Positions 9,512 to 19,049 are shown, counted from the stretch's first letter. The stretch: DNA of 64,000 bases from Pseudomonas sp. PDM14 (GCF_014851905.1 NZ_JACVAQ010000002.1:434001-498000), one strand, 5' to 3'. Translations and numbers: made by a program. The notes: generated from the sequence alone by a model not told the origin.

Positions 9512-12500
9512 CTAAAAAAGCTCCTGACGCGGCAGCCACACCCGAATCAGCGAGAACAGCCGCTCCAGATCGAGCGGCTTGGCCAGGTAGTCGCTGGCAC
9601 CGGCCGACAAACACTGTTCCTGATCGTCCTTCATCGCCTTGGCCGTCACCGCGATGATCGGCAACTTGCCCCAGCGCGGGTTCTGGCGAATCCGCCGCAT
9701 GGCCTCGAAGCCATCCATCACCGGCATCATCACATCCATCAGCACCAGGTCGATTCCGGGGTTCTTCTCCAGCTTGTCCAGCGCCTCCTGGCCGTTGCTC
9801 GCGCTGACCACCTTGACGCCCTTCTCGTCCAACGCGCTGATCAGCGCATAGACGTTGCGCATGTCGTCGTCGACCACCAGCACCTGGCGGTTCTCGAACA
9901 CCTTGTCACGGTTGCGCGCACTAAGCTGGCGCTGGGCGTCGCTGGCATGCGGCGCTTCGACCTTGTGCAGGAACAGGGTGACCTCGTCGAGCAGACGCTC
10001 CGGTGAGCGGGCACCCTTGATGATGATTGAGCGTGAATGCTTGCGCAGGTCCTCTTCCTCGCCACGGGTCAGCGGCCGCGAAACGTAGACGATCACCGGC
10101 GGGTAGCCGTCGATGCGCTCGCCGGCCATGCGCGTGAGCAGTTCGTTGCCGTGCATGTCCGGCAGTTTCAGATCGGTGATCATGCAGTCGAACGAGGTCT
10201 GCCGCAGCAGCTCCAGGGCCTGTTCGCCGTGGGAAACGCCGGTGACCTCGATGTCCTCGTCATCCACCAGTTGGCTGATGCTGTCGCGCTGCTGGGCATC
10301 GCCCTCCACCACCAGTACGCGCTTGACCTTCTGCGTCAGCTTGGCCTCCAGGCGCGAGAACACCTCGACCAGCGACTCGCGCGTCGCCGGCTTCTGCGCG
10401 TAGCCAATGGCGCCTAGGTGCAGCGCCAGCTCGGTGCGGTCGTCGGTGGAGATCACGTGCACCGGGATGTGTCGGGTGCTCGGCTCCTCCTTCAGCCGCT
10501 GCAGCAGCGACAGGCCCGGCTCGTCCGGCAGGCGCATGTCGAGCAGAATCGCATCGATGCGATGCTCCCTGAGCAGGCTCAGCGCCTCGGTGGAGCTGTG
10601 CGCGACCAGGCAGCGGTAGTTCAGCTCACGGGCCAGGTCATAGAGAATCTGCGCGAACTTGGCTTCATCCTCGACCACCAGCACGCAGCGCCCGGCGGCT
10701 TCGCGTTCGCGGTCATCGGCGAAGCTCGGCGGCAGCCGCGGCACATTCTCGGGTACAGCAGCTGGCTGCGGCGGTGGCGCAACGAACAGCTCGTGCCCGC
10801 CCGCCAGGGCTTCGTCGATAGCGTCGATATGTTGCGGGTAGTCGAGCGGCAGCCACAGGGTGAATACGCTGCCCTGCCCCGGCGTGCTGTTGACCGAGAT
10901 ATGCCCGCCCAGCACCTGCGCCAGGTTGCGCGAAATGGACAGGCCCAGGCCGGTGCCGCCGAACAGCCGGTTGGTGCTGCCATCGGCCTGGCGGAAGGCC
11001 TCGAAGATGATGCCCTGCTGCTCTTCGCTGATGCCGATGCCGGTATCGCTGACGGCGAAGGCAATGCCGTCCTCGGCCGCGCTCACCTGCAGCCCGACCT
11101 TGCCGGCGCGAGTGAACTTGAAGGCGTTGGACAGCAGGTTCTTGATGATCTGCTCGACCCGCTGGCTATCGCTGACGAACTGCGCCGGCGTCCCCGCAGC
11201 GATGCTCACCGCAAAGTCCAGTTGGCGCTCCACGGCCTGCGGGCGGAACAGGTTCTCGAGGTTTTCCGTGAGGCGCTGCAGCGAAGTTTCCTCGGGGCGC
11301 AGCTCCAGCCGCCCGGCCTCGACCTTGGACAGGTCGAGGATGTCGTTGATCAGGTTGAGCAGATCCTTGCCGGAGGAGTAGATCAGTTCGGCGTACTTTG
11401 TCTGCTGTTCGTCGAGGTTGCCCTTGCGGTTGTCGGCCAGCAGCCGCGAGAGGATCAGCGAACTGTTCAGCGGCGTGCGCAGCTCATGCGACATGTTGGC
11501 GAGGAACTCGGACTTGTAGCGGCTGGCGCGCTGCAGCTCGACCGCGCGGGTTTCCAGCTCGCCCCTCGCCTCGGCCAGGGCATGGTTGCGCTGGTCCAGC
11601 TCGTCGCGCTGGTGGGTCAGGAAACGGGTCTGGTTGCTCAGCTGTTCGTTGGTCTGCTCCAGCTCGGCTTGCTGCACCTCCAGGCTGGCCTGGGATTCGC
11701 GAATCATCTGCGCCTGGTGCTCGAGCTCTTCATTGGCGCTTTTCAGCTCCTCCTGCTGCACCTGCAATTCTTCGTTGAGCTGTTGGGTTTCGCTGAGCAC
11801 CTCGTGCAGGCGCTGGCGGTAGCGGGCGACCTCAAGGGCCGTGCCCAGGTTGCTGCCAATCGCGCGAAGCAGCGTCTGCTCCTGCTCGCTCACCGGGCGC
11901 AGGAAGCCCAGTTCGATCACCCCGTTGACCACACCCTCGTTCTCCAGGGGCGCCAGGATCACCGCCAACGGATCATCGTGGCCCAGGCCCGAGTTGACCT
12001 GCAGGTAATTGGTCGTCAGCCCCTCCAACACGCGTACACGGCGCTCCACCGCAACCTGACCGACCAGGCCGACGCCATCCTTGAACGACTGCGGCTGCGC
12101 CTGCTGCTCCGGAGAAAAGCCATAATCGGCCACGCGCTGCAGGCTGCCGTCGTCCTGGCGCACGTAGAAGGCACCTACCACCATATCCAGGTAATGGCCG
12201 ATGAAGGCCAGGGCCGTACGACCGATGGCGACCATGTTCGGCTGGCCGACGATGCGCTCGGCCAGTTGCGACTGCCCTTCGCGCAGCCAGGCCTGCTGTT
12301 TGAGTTGTTCGTTGTGCGCCTGCTGCTGCTCCAGCATGCGCCCGTAGAAGGTCGAGAGGCCGAGCAGCTCGCGCCGCCCGACGAACGCCAGCAACCCGCT
12401 GAAGGAGAAGTTGAACAGCAGGTACAGGGCAATGGTGATAATGGCGGTGGAGCCAGCCTTGTCGTTGCGGTCATGGCGCAGCTGCTGTTCGGTGGCAATG

Positions 12501-12991
12501 AAACTGTTGAATTGCTCGCGGATGCTCTCCATCACCCGCCCGCCGCTCTCACGCACCCGGGTGGTGATGTCCTGCCCGCTGCGGCGCATCTCGATCAGTT
12601 CAGCCGCCGATTCCGCCCACTGCGCCTGCAGGCTCTCGATGCGCCGTAATTTTTCCAGCTGCGGGGCGTTGTCGCGCACCAGGTCACGCAGGCCCTGCAT
12701 CTGCGGGCCCAGGCGCGAGCGGGCATCCTGGTACGGCGCCAGGTAATGCTCCTCGCCGGCAATCAGGTAACCCCGCAACCCCGACTGCTGCTCGATGGAC
12801 AGGCGAAAGCCCTCGTTGGCCTGGTTGATCACCGCATCGGTGTGCTCGACCCAGCTCAGCACGTACAGCAGGTAGGCGATCAGGGAGACGAACAGCCCGG
12901 CGCCCAGGACTCCCGTGCCGATTGGCAACGCCACGTTGCGGGTCAGAATGCGGCGAAAACTCTTCTCATCGACACTGACGGCACTGCTCAT
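9512..12991 (-). CDS. Hybrid sensor histidine kinase (CHASE3-GAF-HisKA-HATPase-three receivers)
   Basis: The 1159-residue protein starts at ATG 12991, behind GGGGGA; an upstream in-frame start would add 25 atypical residues. It has a transmembrane helix (~25-48), a CHASE3-like periplasmic domain (~50-175), a second helix (~182-205), and a GAF domain (~260-390). A long Gln/Glu-rich coiled coil (~395-490) precedes the kinase core with the phospho-acceptor His in SHELRTPLN near 502. An HATPase domain and three receivers follow, with phospho-acceptor Asp in LLDMRLPD, ITDLKLPD and LMDVMMPVMDG. No output domain is present, so the signal probably passes to a partner not encoded nearby. The ligand is unknown. 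Confidence 0.92.
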   Translation of the reverse strand: MSSAVSVDEKSFRRILTRNVALPIGTGVLGAGLFVSLIAYLLYVLSWVEHTDAVINQANEGFRLSIEQQSGLRGYLIAGEEHYLAPYQDARSRLGPQMQGLRDLVRDNAPQLEKLRRIESLQAQWAESAAELIEMRRSGQDITTRVRESGGRVMESIREQFNSFIATEQQLRHDRNDKAGSTAIITIALYLLFNFSFSGLLAFVGRRELLGLSTFYGRMLEQQQAHNEQLKQQAWLREGQSQLAERIVGQPNMVAIGRTALAFIGHYLDMVVGAFYVRQDDGSLQRVADYGFSPEQQAQPQSFKDGVGLVGQVAVERRVRVLEGLTTNYLQVNSGLGHDDPLAVILAPLENEGVVNGVIELGFLRPVSEQEQTLLRAIGSNLGTALEVARYRQRLHEVLSETQQLNEELQVQQEELKSANEELEHQAQMIRESQASLEVQQAELEQTNEQLSNQTRFLTHQRDELDQRNHALAEARGELETRAVELQRASRYKSEFLANMSHELRTPLNSSLILSRLLADNRKGNLDEQQTKYAELIYSSGKDLLNLINDILDLSKVEAGRLELRPEETSLQRLTENLENLFRPQAVERQLDFAVSIAAGTPAQFVSDSQRVEQIIKNLLSNAFKFTRAGKVGLQVSAAEDGIAFAVSDTGIGISEEQQGIIFEAFRQADGSTNRLFGGTGLGLSISRNLAQVLGGHISVNSTPGQGSVFTLWLPLDYPQHIDAIDEALAGGHELFVAPPPQPAAVPENVPRLPPSFADDREREAAGRCVLVVEDEAKFAQILYDLARELNYRCLVAHSSTEALSLLREHRIDAILLDMRLPDEPGLSLLQRLKEEPSTRHIPVHVISTDDRTELALHLGAIGYAQKPATRESLVEVFSRLEAKLTQKVKRVLVVEGDAQQRDSISQLVDDEDIEVTGVSHGEQALELLRQTSFDCMITDLKLPDMHGNELLTRMAGERIDGYPPVIVYVSRPLTRGEEEDLRKHSRSIIIKGARSPERLLDEVTLFLHKVEAPHASDAQRQLSARNRDKVFENRQVLVVDDDMRNVYALISALDEKGVKVVSASNGQEALDKLEKNPGIDLVLMDVMMPVMDGFEAMRRIRQNPRWGKLPIIAVTAKAMKDDQEQCLSAGASDYLAKPLDLERLFSLIRVWLPRQELF

Positions 12992-13097
12992 CTCGAATCC
13001 CCCGACCTGAACATTTTTGTGGCATGGCTGCAGGAATGGGCGCCCGGTCCTCGGGCGCCCGCGCACGGCCGGGAAAACCTGACCGCGCAGAAAGAAT

Positions 13098-13117
13098 GTA
13101 GCCCGCTACGGGGCTAC
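13098..13117. repeat. Small hairpin GTAGCCC...GGGCTAC
   Basis: GTAGCCC pairs with GGGCTAC around six bases in the gap between the acyl-CoA dehydrogenase and the histidine kinase. A further GGGCTAC occurs at about 13187 next to the dehydrogenase stop. It is probably a short REP-like sequence; nothing else is visible in this ~200-bp gap. Confidence 0.4.
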
Positions 13118-13188
13118 GCGCAGGGTTGGATGCTCTATCGTGCGGCAGGGTTCGACCGCGCGACGTGGCCGGGCCGGGAAATGCCGGG

Positions 13189-14337
13189 CTACAGGCCCAT
13201 CTGCTTGCTGATGATCTCGTGCATGATCTCGCGCGAGCCACCGCCGATGGAAAGGATGCGGTTGTCGCGATACAAGCGCTCCACGAGGCTCTCACGCATG
13301 TAGCCCATGCCGCCGAGGATCTGCACCGCGTCATAGGTGACGCGGTCGGCCATGTCGGTGGCGAAGTTCTTGGCCATGGAGATTTCCTTCACCACACTCT
13401 TGCCGGCAGCCATCTTCGCGGCCTGGCGGTAGGTGAATTCGCGCGACACTTCCAGTTCCGTGGCCATCTCCGCCAGGCGGTGCTTGAGCACCTGGAACTT
13501 GCCGATCGGCTTGCCGAACGCCTGGCGCTCGCGGCCCCAGCGCAGTGCCTCTTCCAGCGCCAGCTCGGCGGTCATGTTGGCCATCAGCGCCAGCGACAGG
13601 CGCTCGCTCTGGAAGTTGGCCATGATCCCGGCAAAACCCATGTTCTCCATGCCGATCAGGTTGCCCACCGGCACCTTGCAGTCATCGAAGAACAGCTCGG
13701 CAGTGTCCGACGCCCACCAGCCCATCTTCTTCAGCTTGCGGCCGACGGTGAAACCGGGCGTGCCTTTCTCGATCAGCAACAGGCTGACGCCGCCGAAGCC
13801 TTCACCACCGGTGCGCACGGCCACCGTGTAGTAGTCGGCGCGTACGCCGCTGGTAATGAAGGTCTTGCTGCCGGTCACCCGGTAGAAGTCACCATCACGC
13901 ACGGCGCGGGTTTTCAGGTTGGCCACGTCGGAACCGCCGGACGGCTCGGTGACGGCCAGGGCCATGATCTTCTCGCCGGCCAGCACCTGCGGCACCACGC
14001 GGTCACGAATCTCCGGGCGCGCCCACTTGAGCACCGGCGGCAGGCCGATATCCAGTGAACCGAGGCCGGCGACCAGGCCGCCGGAGCCGGAGCGCATCAG
14101 TTCTTCGCTCGCCGCCACCTTGGCGAACAGGTCGCCTTCGTGACTGCCACCGAAGCGCTCCGGATAGCCGATACCGAGAATCCCGGCGGCACCGGCCTTG
14201 AGGTACAGCTCACGGGGAAACTCCTCGGCTTCCTCCCAGTCCGCTACGTGCGGCAGGATCTCGCGCTCGACGAAACGGCGCACCGAATCACGAACCAGTT
14301 GGTGGGAGTCGTCGAAGTATTCCTGGAACGCGCTCAT
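13189..14337 (-). CDS. Acyl-CoA dehydrogenase
   Basis: This FAD-dependent enzyme (382 residues) oxidises acyl-CoA to enoyl-CoA. The family motifs AVTEPSGGSDVANL (~128-141) and the C-terminal GGMGYMRE and YRDNRILSIGGGS are present. The position occupied by the catalytic Glu of medium-chain enzymes (Y-E-G-T) is Gly here. A Glu at 245 in QSERLSLA lines up with the alternative helix-G base used by isovaleryl-CoA and long-chain dehydrogenases, so the enzyme is probably active on branched or long substrates. It is monocistronic, with palindromic operator-like sites just upstream. Confidence 0.92.
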   Translation of the reverse strand: MSAFQEYFDDSHQLVRDSVRRFVEREILPHVADWEEAEEFPRELYLKAGAAGILGIGYPERFGGSHEGDLFAKVAASEELMRSGSGGLVAGLGSLDIGLPPVLKWARPEIRDRVVPQVLAGEKIMALAVTEPSGGSDVANLKTRAVRDGDFYRVTGSKTFITSGVRADYYTVAVRTGGEGFGGVSLLLIEKGTPGFTVGRKLKKMGWWASDTAELFFDDCKVPVGNLIGMENMGFAGIMANFQSERLSLALMANMTAELALEEALRWGRERQAFGKPIGKFQVLKHRLAEMATELEVSREFTYRQAAKMAAGKSVVKEISMAKNFATDMADRVTYDAVQILGGMGYMRESLVERLYRDNRILSIGGGSREIMHEIISKQMGL

Positions 14338-14370
14338 GGGCAGCTCTCGGTTATTGTTTCCGACAACCCT

Positions 14371-14416
14371 AACCGAGCGCTTGCTTGGTTTTCAAGCGGC
14401 ATTCGAGCAAGCGCTC
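14371..14416. promoter_or_regulatory. Paired palindromic operator-like sites before the acyl-CoA dehydrogenase
   Basis: AACCGAGCGCTTGCTTGGTT (14371-14390) is a near-palindrome 33 bases before the start codon. A second site, AGCAAGCGCTC (14406-14416), is the exact reverse complement of GAGCGCTTGCT at 14375-14385. The form resembles operators of TetR-family repressors that control acyl-CoA metabolism genes. The regulator is not next to it. Confidence 0.5.
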
Positions 14417-14429
14417 TACTGCGTGCTCT

Positions 14430-15008
14430 TCACTGGCCGCGACGCAGGGCCTGGGACACCTTGATCTGCACCTCATAGGCCGGCGCCTCGACGGCATCGA
14501 AATCGCGGGTGTAGCGCCGGGCGAATTCCTGCACGCCCCAGTGCTGGTATTGCTCGACGTGCTTGAGCTCGTGGGCCCACAACGCAACATCGCTCTGCGC
14601 CGCCTGCTGGGTGCGAAAGACGATGATGTCGACCAGGGTCACGGCACGGATGTCCGGGTTCTGCAGCATGGCCGTGGCAGCACCGCGCTGGTCGTTGCTG
14701 CCGACCTTGTAGCGCGCCGCGTCGAGCAACTGGGCCGGGTAGTAGGCCAGCAGGTGTTGGCGAATCGCCGGCGGCATCGGCAGCACGCCCTCGGCCTGAG
14801 CGGTATCACGTGAGCGCAGCAGCCAGTCAGCCAGGGCCGGCGCGGCGGTATGGCTCATGTCCTCCTGCACCTGGCGTGGGTCGGGAACGCACACGCACAT
14901 GCCCATGCACACCGGAAACTGCCCCGCCGGGCAGGATGCAGCCTGCGCCGCGAGACTCAGGCCGAGCCACAGGAAAAGGCCATACAGCGTTCTGGTGTAC
15001 AGGGTCAT
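14430..15008 (-). CDS. Secreted DUF4157-like protein with an HExxH-like motif
   Basis: The 192-residue product begins at ATG 15008 with a signal peptide ending near AAQA-ASC. A short Cys-rich segment (CPAGQFPVCMGMCVCVPDP) follows. The core contains VGSNDQRGAATAML, TLVDIIVFR and WAHELKHVEQYQHWG. The last resembles the DUF4157 pattern, in which HELxHVxQ replaces the classical HExxH. Metal binding and proteolysis are therefore unproven. The mature protein should be exported. Convergent or overlapping function with its neighbours is not evident. Confidence 0.75.
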   Translation of the reverse strand: MTLYTRTLYGLFLWLGLSLAAQAASCPAGQFPVCMGMCVCVPDPRQVQEDMSHTAAPALADWLLRSRDTAQAEGVLPMPPAIRQHLLAYYPAQLLDAARYKVGSNDQRGAATAMLQNPDIRAVTLVDIIVFRTQQAAQSDVALWAHELKHVEQYQHWGVQEFARRYTRDFDAVEAPAYEVQIKVSQALRRGQ

Positions 15009-15137
15009 TGATTGGGAATACCGAGCTTGGGGGCGCCATCTTGGCACAGCCACTGACTTCTATGACCGCGCACTGGGGGGGGAAATCCGTCGTGCTGGCT
15101 ATGCTGAAGATAAGCCGTCGTACACAAGGAGACTGCC

Positions 15138-15572
15138 ATGCACCGAATCTGGATCGGACTGCTTGCCTGCCTGCTGAGCGCCTGCACCTCGACGCTGGTC
15201 GAGTACCCGGCGCAGACCATCGCCGAGCGCGACGCCTACAGGGTGATCGAGGATGTGGTGATGGCCCAGCCACAACCGCTGCGCCCTACCTCGCTGTACA
15301 TCGATCGCAATTTCATGGGGTTCAACGAACCAGCCGCCGCCGGGGAGGCGGTGACGGTGGACACCAAGGCCGCTGGTGAGCGCATCTACTTCAACTCCAT
15401 CGACGCCGTGCAGCTGTATAAGCTGCGCGGCCGCTACACCGTGCAGCTGTTCCGCGTCGATGGCCAGGCCCAGCGCGGCTTCTCCATGGACAGCCGCGAG
15501 CAGGCCGAACGCTTCGTCGATGCCATCGAGTACTACCGCAGCCAGGCACCGGAGTCCGGTGGCTTCAACTGA
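15138..15572 (+). CDS. Small predicted lipoprotein
   Basis: The 144-residue protein has a type II signal peptide with lipobox LLSAC (lipidated Cys at about residue 16). The mature part contains PTSLYIDRNFMGFNEP, YFNSIDAVQLYKLRGRYTVQLF and a C-terminal helix SREQAERFVDAIEYY. I do not recognise a named family. AAGGAGA lies just before the ATG. It lies between divergent 14430-15008 and convergent recR. The function is unknown; the location is inner or outer membrane, facing the periplasm. Confidence 0.75.
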   Translation: MHRIWIGLLACLLSACTSTLVEYPAQTIAERDAYRVIEDVVMAQPQPLRPTSLYIDRNFMGFNEPAAAGEAVTVDTKAAGERIYFNSIDAVQLYKLRGRYTVQLFRVDGQAQRGFSMDSREQAERFVDAIEYYRSQAPESGGFN

Positions 15573-15608
15573 GCGCGCTCACCTTTTGCAGTCGACAGCG
15601 CTCGCCGT

Positions 15609-16208
15609 TCAGCCCTCGATTGGCCGGCGCCCGGCGAAGGCATGGGCCAGGGTGCCGCCGTCCACCAGCTCCAGCTCGCCACCCAACGGCACGCCGTGGG
15701 CGATGCGCGAGAGGATGATGCCCTTGCCGGCGAGCATCTGCGCGATGTAATGCGCCGTGGCCTCGCCTTCCACCGTCGGGTTGGTGGCCAGAATCATCTC
15801 GCGAAAGGCGCCGGCCGACACACGCGCCAGCAGCTCGGGAATACCGATGGCTTCCGGGCCCAGGCCATCGAGCGGCGACAGATGGCCCTTGAGCACGAAA
15901 TAGCGCCCGCGGTAACCGGTCTGCTCCACGGCGAACACATCCAGCGGCCCCTCCACCACGCACAGCAACGCATCATCGCGACGCGGGTCGGCGCACTGCG
16001 GGCACAGCTCGTCCTCGCACAGCGTGCGGCAGCGCGTGCAATGCCCGACCCCTTCCATCGCCTGGGTCAGCGCACTGGCCAGGCGCAGGCCGCCGCTGCG
16101 ATCACGCTCGAGCATCTGCAACGCCATGCGCTGCGCCGTCTTCTGCCCCACACCCGGCAGGATGCGCAGCGAATCGATGAGTTGGCGGATCAGCGGGCTG
16201 AAGCTCAT
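15609..16208 (-). CDS. recR: Recombination protein RecR
   Basis: The 199-residue protein acts with RecF and RecO to load RecA at gapped DNA. It has an N-terminal helix-hairpin-helix ([16 protein letters not shown]), a four-Cys zinc finger ([16 protein letters not shown], ~57-72) and a TOPRIM domain ([12 protein letters not shown] onward). ATG 16208 gives the normal family length; the upstream extension lacks conservation. It follows ybaB and dnaX in the usual dnaX-ybaB-recR order, but a 271-bp gap with repeats separates it from ybaB. Confidence 0.95.
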   Translation of the reverse strand: MSFSPLIRQLIDSLRILPGVGQKTAQRMALQMLERDRSGGLRLASALTQAMEGVGHCTRCRTLCEDELCPQCADPRRDDALLCVVEGPLDVFAVEQTGYRGRYFVLKGHLSPLDGLGPEAIGIPELLARVSAGAFREMILATNPTVEGEATAHYIAQMLAGKGIILSRIAHGVPLGGELELVDGGTLAHAFAGRRPIEG

Positions 16209-16290
16209 GGAAGGTACCGACGTGGGTTCGAATAAAGGGGTCGTGCGGTCGCAGGGTGGGCGATGCTCTACTGCCACCTCGGCACGCTAT

Positions 16291-16316
16291 GGTGGATGGG
16301 TGAAGCGACATCCACC
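16291..16316. repeat. Short palindromic intergenic repeat (GGTGGATG...CATCCACC), copy 2
   Basis: Arms identical to those at 4856-4881 (GGTGGATG and CATCCACC) flank a spacer also containing GAAGCGA. The flanking bases CTATGG/CCATGG before and CTAC after are also shared, so this is a dispersed repeat family and not a chance hairpin. Confidence 0.7.
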
Positions 16317-16364
16317 CTACTGCTGCGACCTGCTCACATGCCGCGCACGGAGCGAGTGGTGATC

Positions 16365-16481
16365 AGACGCGGTGCAGAGCAAGGCGCGCTTCGGCCCGGG
16401 CAGCGGAGTTTACTGAGCGTAAATGAGCATGCCCGGGCCGAAGTGCAACGCCGCTATGTGCTGCGGCTGGGCACCACGTCT
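16365..16481. repeat. 117-bp palindromic MITE-like element, copy B
   Basis: The outer arms AGACGCGGTGC (16365-16375) and GCACCACGTCT (16471-16481) pair with one mismatch. The inner arms CTTCGGCCCGGGCA and TGCCCGGGCCGAAG pair perfectly around the core at 16403-16430. The core GCGGAGTTTAC...GTAAATGAGCAT matches the centre of the 9338-9495 element, inverted. The right end overlaps the ybaB stop codon, much as copy A starts at the apt stop codon. Confidence 0.75.
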
Positions 16482-16806
16482 AGAAGGGCATTTTGAAGCC
16501 GGGGGGGAGCTGCATGCCTGCAGTCATGCCCGACATCTTGTCCTGGCTGTTCTGCTCGATCTTGCGCACCGCGTCGTTGACCGCCGCGGCGATCAGGTCT
16601 TCGAGCACTTCCTTGTCTTCCTGCATCAGGCTGTCGTCCAGGTTGATGCGCTTGACGTCGTGACGACCGGTCATCACCACGCTCACCAGGCCGGCGCCGG
16701 ACTGGCCGGTGACCTCGGCGTTGGCCAGCTCTTCCTGCATCTTCTGCATTTTTTCCTGCATCTGCTGAGCCTGTTTCATCAGGCCTGCCATGCCACCTTT
16801 CATCAT
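16480..16806 (-). CDS. ybaB: Nucleoid-associated protein, YbaB/EbfC family
   Basis: The 108-residue protein has the YbaB layout: a Met/Gln-rich helix ([23 protein letters not shown]), a central beta segment with [19 protein letters not shown], and a helix ending in a Met/Pro/Gly-rich tail. It binds DNA as a dimer. It lies 10 bases downstream of dnaX, with which it is almost certainly cotranscribed. Its stop codon lies inside a palindromic repeat. Confidence 0.95.
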   Translation of the reverse strand: MMKGGMAGLMKQAQQMQEKMQKMQEELANAEVTGQSGAGLVSVVMTGRHDVKRINLDDSLMQEDKEVLEDLIAAAVNDAVRKIEQNSQDKMSGMTAGMQLPPGFKMPF

Positions 16807-16816
16807 GGTGAACTCC

Positions 16817-18916
16817 TTAACTGTTCACGGGTTCGATGGAGTCGGCGCGGATCACCGCGGCGAACTGTTGAATCATCTGTTGCACCAGCGGGTCGTCGTG
16901 GATCGACTGCTCGGCCAGGCGCTGGCGCTCGGCACGCTTGCGCGCGGCGGCCTGGGCCGGGGTTTCCTGCTGCGGCAGGATCAGCTCGATGCGCAGGTTG
17001 ATGGTGCGCGTCAGGTGCTGGTTCAGCGCGTCGTTCAGGCGGCGCTGCTGGGTCGGGTTGAACAGCGCGCTGTGGCCCGGATCCAGGTGCAACAGCCAGT
17101 CGTCGCCATTGGCTTCGATCAGCGTGCAGTTGGCGCCGATGCTGCCGGTCATGCCGGACAGGCCCAGGCGCGGGAACAGCTCCAGCCACTCCGCCGCCAG
17201 CCCGGTGGCCGGCATCGCGGCAGGCAGAGGCTCGGGCTCAGCCACCGGTTCCGCCGCCGAAACGTCGAAATCATAGTCGAGGCTGTCGCCATCCACTTCG
17301 GCGTAGTCGTAATCGCCGGGCGGCGGCTCGTCGTCATCGCCCTCCTCGGCTTCAGCGACCTGGGCCAGGACCGGCGCAGCTGCTACGGACTGCGGCGCCA
17401 CGGCGACGGCAACCGGTTCGGCCTGAACAGGCGCCGCCACGACGGGTTCGACTGCCTGCACGGCCACCACTGGCACGTCGGCTGGCGGCTCGCTGATGGC
17501 GGGGGCTACCGGCTCGGGTACAGCCGGCGTATCCCAGGGTACATCGACCACCGGAGCGGGAGCCTCGGCCACAGCCGCCTCAGCGACGGCGACCTGCGCA
17601 GCTGGCGCAACAACGGCGGCACCCGCCGCGACCGGAGCCACGGGCGTCGCAACCAGCGCCGGTGCCAGCGCAGGCGCTACGGTCTGGGCAACCACCGGAG
17701 CGGCGGGCGGGGCAATGGCAACAACCGGTGCAGCAACGGCAGCCGCACCGGCCACTGGGGTTGTTGAGGAATCAGCCGTGGCCTTGCTGATTCCCAGGTC
17801 CTTTAACGGTGACCTCGGCGCCCCGTCGGCATCCGCCGGGCGGAACGCCAGCATGCGCAGCAGGACCATCTCGAAGCCGCCGCGCGGCTCTGGCGCCAGG
17901 GGCAGGTCACGGCGACCGATCAACCCCATCTGGTAGTAGAACTGCACATCTTCGGCAGGCAGCGCCTGGGCCAGGGCCAGCACGCGATCACGGTCGCCCT
18001 GGCCATTGTCCACCGCTTCCGGCAACGCCTGGGCAACAGCCACGCGGTGCAGCACATTGAGCATTTCGGAAAGCACGCCGTTCCAGTCCGGGCCCTGCTC
18101 GGCCAGGTGACGCACGGCTTCGAGCAGCGCGCGGGCATCACCTTCGAGCAGCGCGTGCAGCACGCCGTAGACTTGACCGTGATCGAGCGTGCCGAGCATC
18201 GAACGCACATCGGTCGCCAGCACCTTGCCTTCACCGAAGGCGATGGCCTGGTCGGTGAGGCTCATGGCGTCACGCATCGAACCATCGGCGGCGCGGCCGA
18301 GCAGCCACAGGGCGTCTTCCTCGAACGGGATGCTCTCGGCGGTCAGCACGTGGGTCAGGTGCTCGACCACGCGCTCCGGCGGCATGTTCTTCAGGGAGAA
18401 CTGCAGGCAGCGCGAGAGGATAGTGACCGGCAGCTTCTGCGGATCGGTGGTAGCCAGCAAGAACTTGACGTGGGGCGGCGGCTCTTCGAGGGTCTTGAGC
18501 AGCGCGTTGAACGAGTGCGTGGAGAGCATGTGCACTTCGTCGATCAGGTAGACCTTGTAGCGACCGCGGCTGGGTGCGTACTGCACGTTTTCCAGCAGCT
18601 CACGGGTGTCTTCGACCTTGGTGCGGCTGGCGGCGTCGACTTCGATCAGGTCGACGAAGCGGCCCTCGTCGATCTCCCGGCACACCGAACAGGTGCCGCA
18701 GGGGGTCGAGCTGATGCCGGTTTCGCAGTTCAGGCACTTGGCGATGATCCGCGCGATGGTGGTCTTGCCCACGCCGCGAGTGCCGGTGAACAGGTACGCA
18801 TGGTGCAGGCGCTGGCTGTCCAGGGCGTTGATCAGGGCCTTGAGCACATGAGTCTGGCCGACCATTTCGCGGAACGAGCGCGGACGCCATTTACGTGCAA
18901 GAACCTGATAACTCAT
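16817..18916 (-). CDS. dnaX: DNA polymerase III subunits tau/gamma (DnaX)
   Basis: The 699-residue clamp-loader ATPase starts at ATG 18916 ([15 protein letters not shown]). It has a Walker A motif GTRGVGKTT near 45-53, a four-Cys zinc site ([19 protein letters not shown], ~64-82), DEVH Walker B and an SRC sensor motif (SRCLQFS). After domain III a ~150-residue Ala/Pro/Val-rich linker (~390-540) and an acidic stretch lead to the tau-specific C-terminal domain that binds the polymerase alpha subunit. I find no A-rich slippery heptamer like that of E. coli dnaX. ybaB follows at once. Confidence 0.95.
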   Translation of the reverse strand: MSYQVLARKWRPRSFREMVGQTHVLKALINALDSQRLHHAYLFTGTRGVGKTTIARIIAKCLNCETGISSTPCGTCSVCREIDEGRFVDLIEVDAASRTKVEDTRELLENVQYAPSRGRYKVYLIDEVHMLSTHSFNALLKTLEEPPPHVKFLLATTDPQKLPVTILSRCLQFSLKNMPPERVVEHLTHVLTAESIPFEEDALWLLGRAADGSMRDAMSLTDQAIAFGEGKVLATDVRSMLGTLDHGQVYGVLHALLEGDARALLEAVRHLAEQGPDWNGVLSEMLNVLHRVAVAQALPEAVDNGQGDRDRVLALAQALPAEDVQFYYQMGLIGRRDLPLAPEPRGGFEMVLLRMLAFRPADADGAPRSPLKDLGISKATADSSTTPVAGAAAVAAPVVAIAPPAAPVVAQTVAPALAPALVATPVAPVAAGAAVVAPAAQVAVAEAAVAEAPAPVVDVPWDTPAVPEPVAPAISEPPADVPVVAVQAVEPVVAAPVQAEPVAVAVAPQSVAAAPVLAQVAEAEEGDDDEPPPGDYDYAEVDGDSLDYDFDVSAAEPVAEPEPLPAAMPATGLAAEWLELFPRLGLSGMTGSIGANCTLIEANGDDWLLHLDPGHSALFNPTQQRRLNDALNQHLTRTINLRIELILPQQETPAQAAARKRAERQRLAEQSIHDDPLVQQMIQQFAAVIRADSIEPVNS

Positions 18917-19049
18917 CGAAAACCGTCGCAGCTGGAGGGCGGAAGGGGCTAATCCTAGCGGAGCACCGGGTAAATTGCATCCGCGCTGCGACCGCACGCC
19001 GAAACTCCACTGATCGGCCGCACTTGCACGCCAGTGGCTGCGCCAATTA

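Noticed and set aside
10418..12649. 743-residue open frame antisense to the hybrid histidine kinase
   Set aside because: Low-complexity Gln/Leu/Ala/Arg-rich shadow of the kinase coiled coil and receivers.
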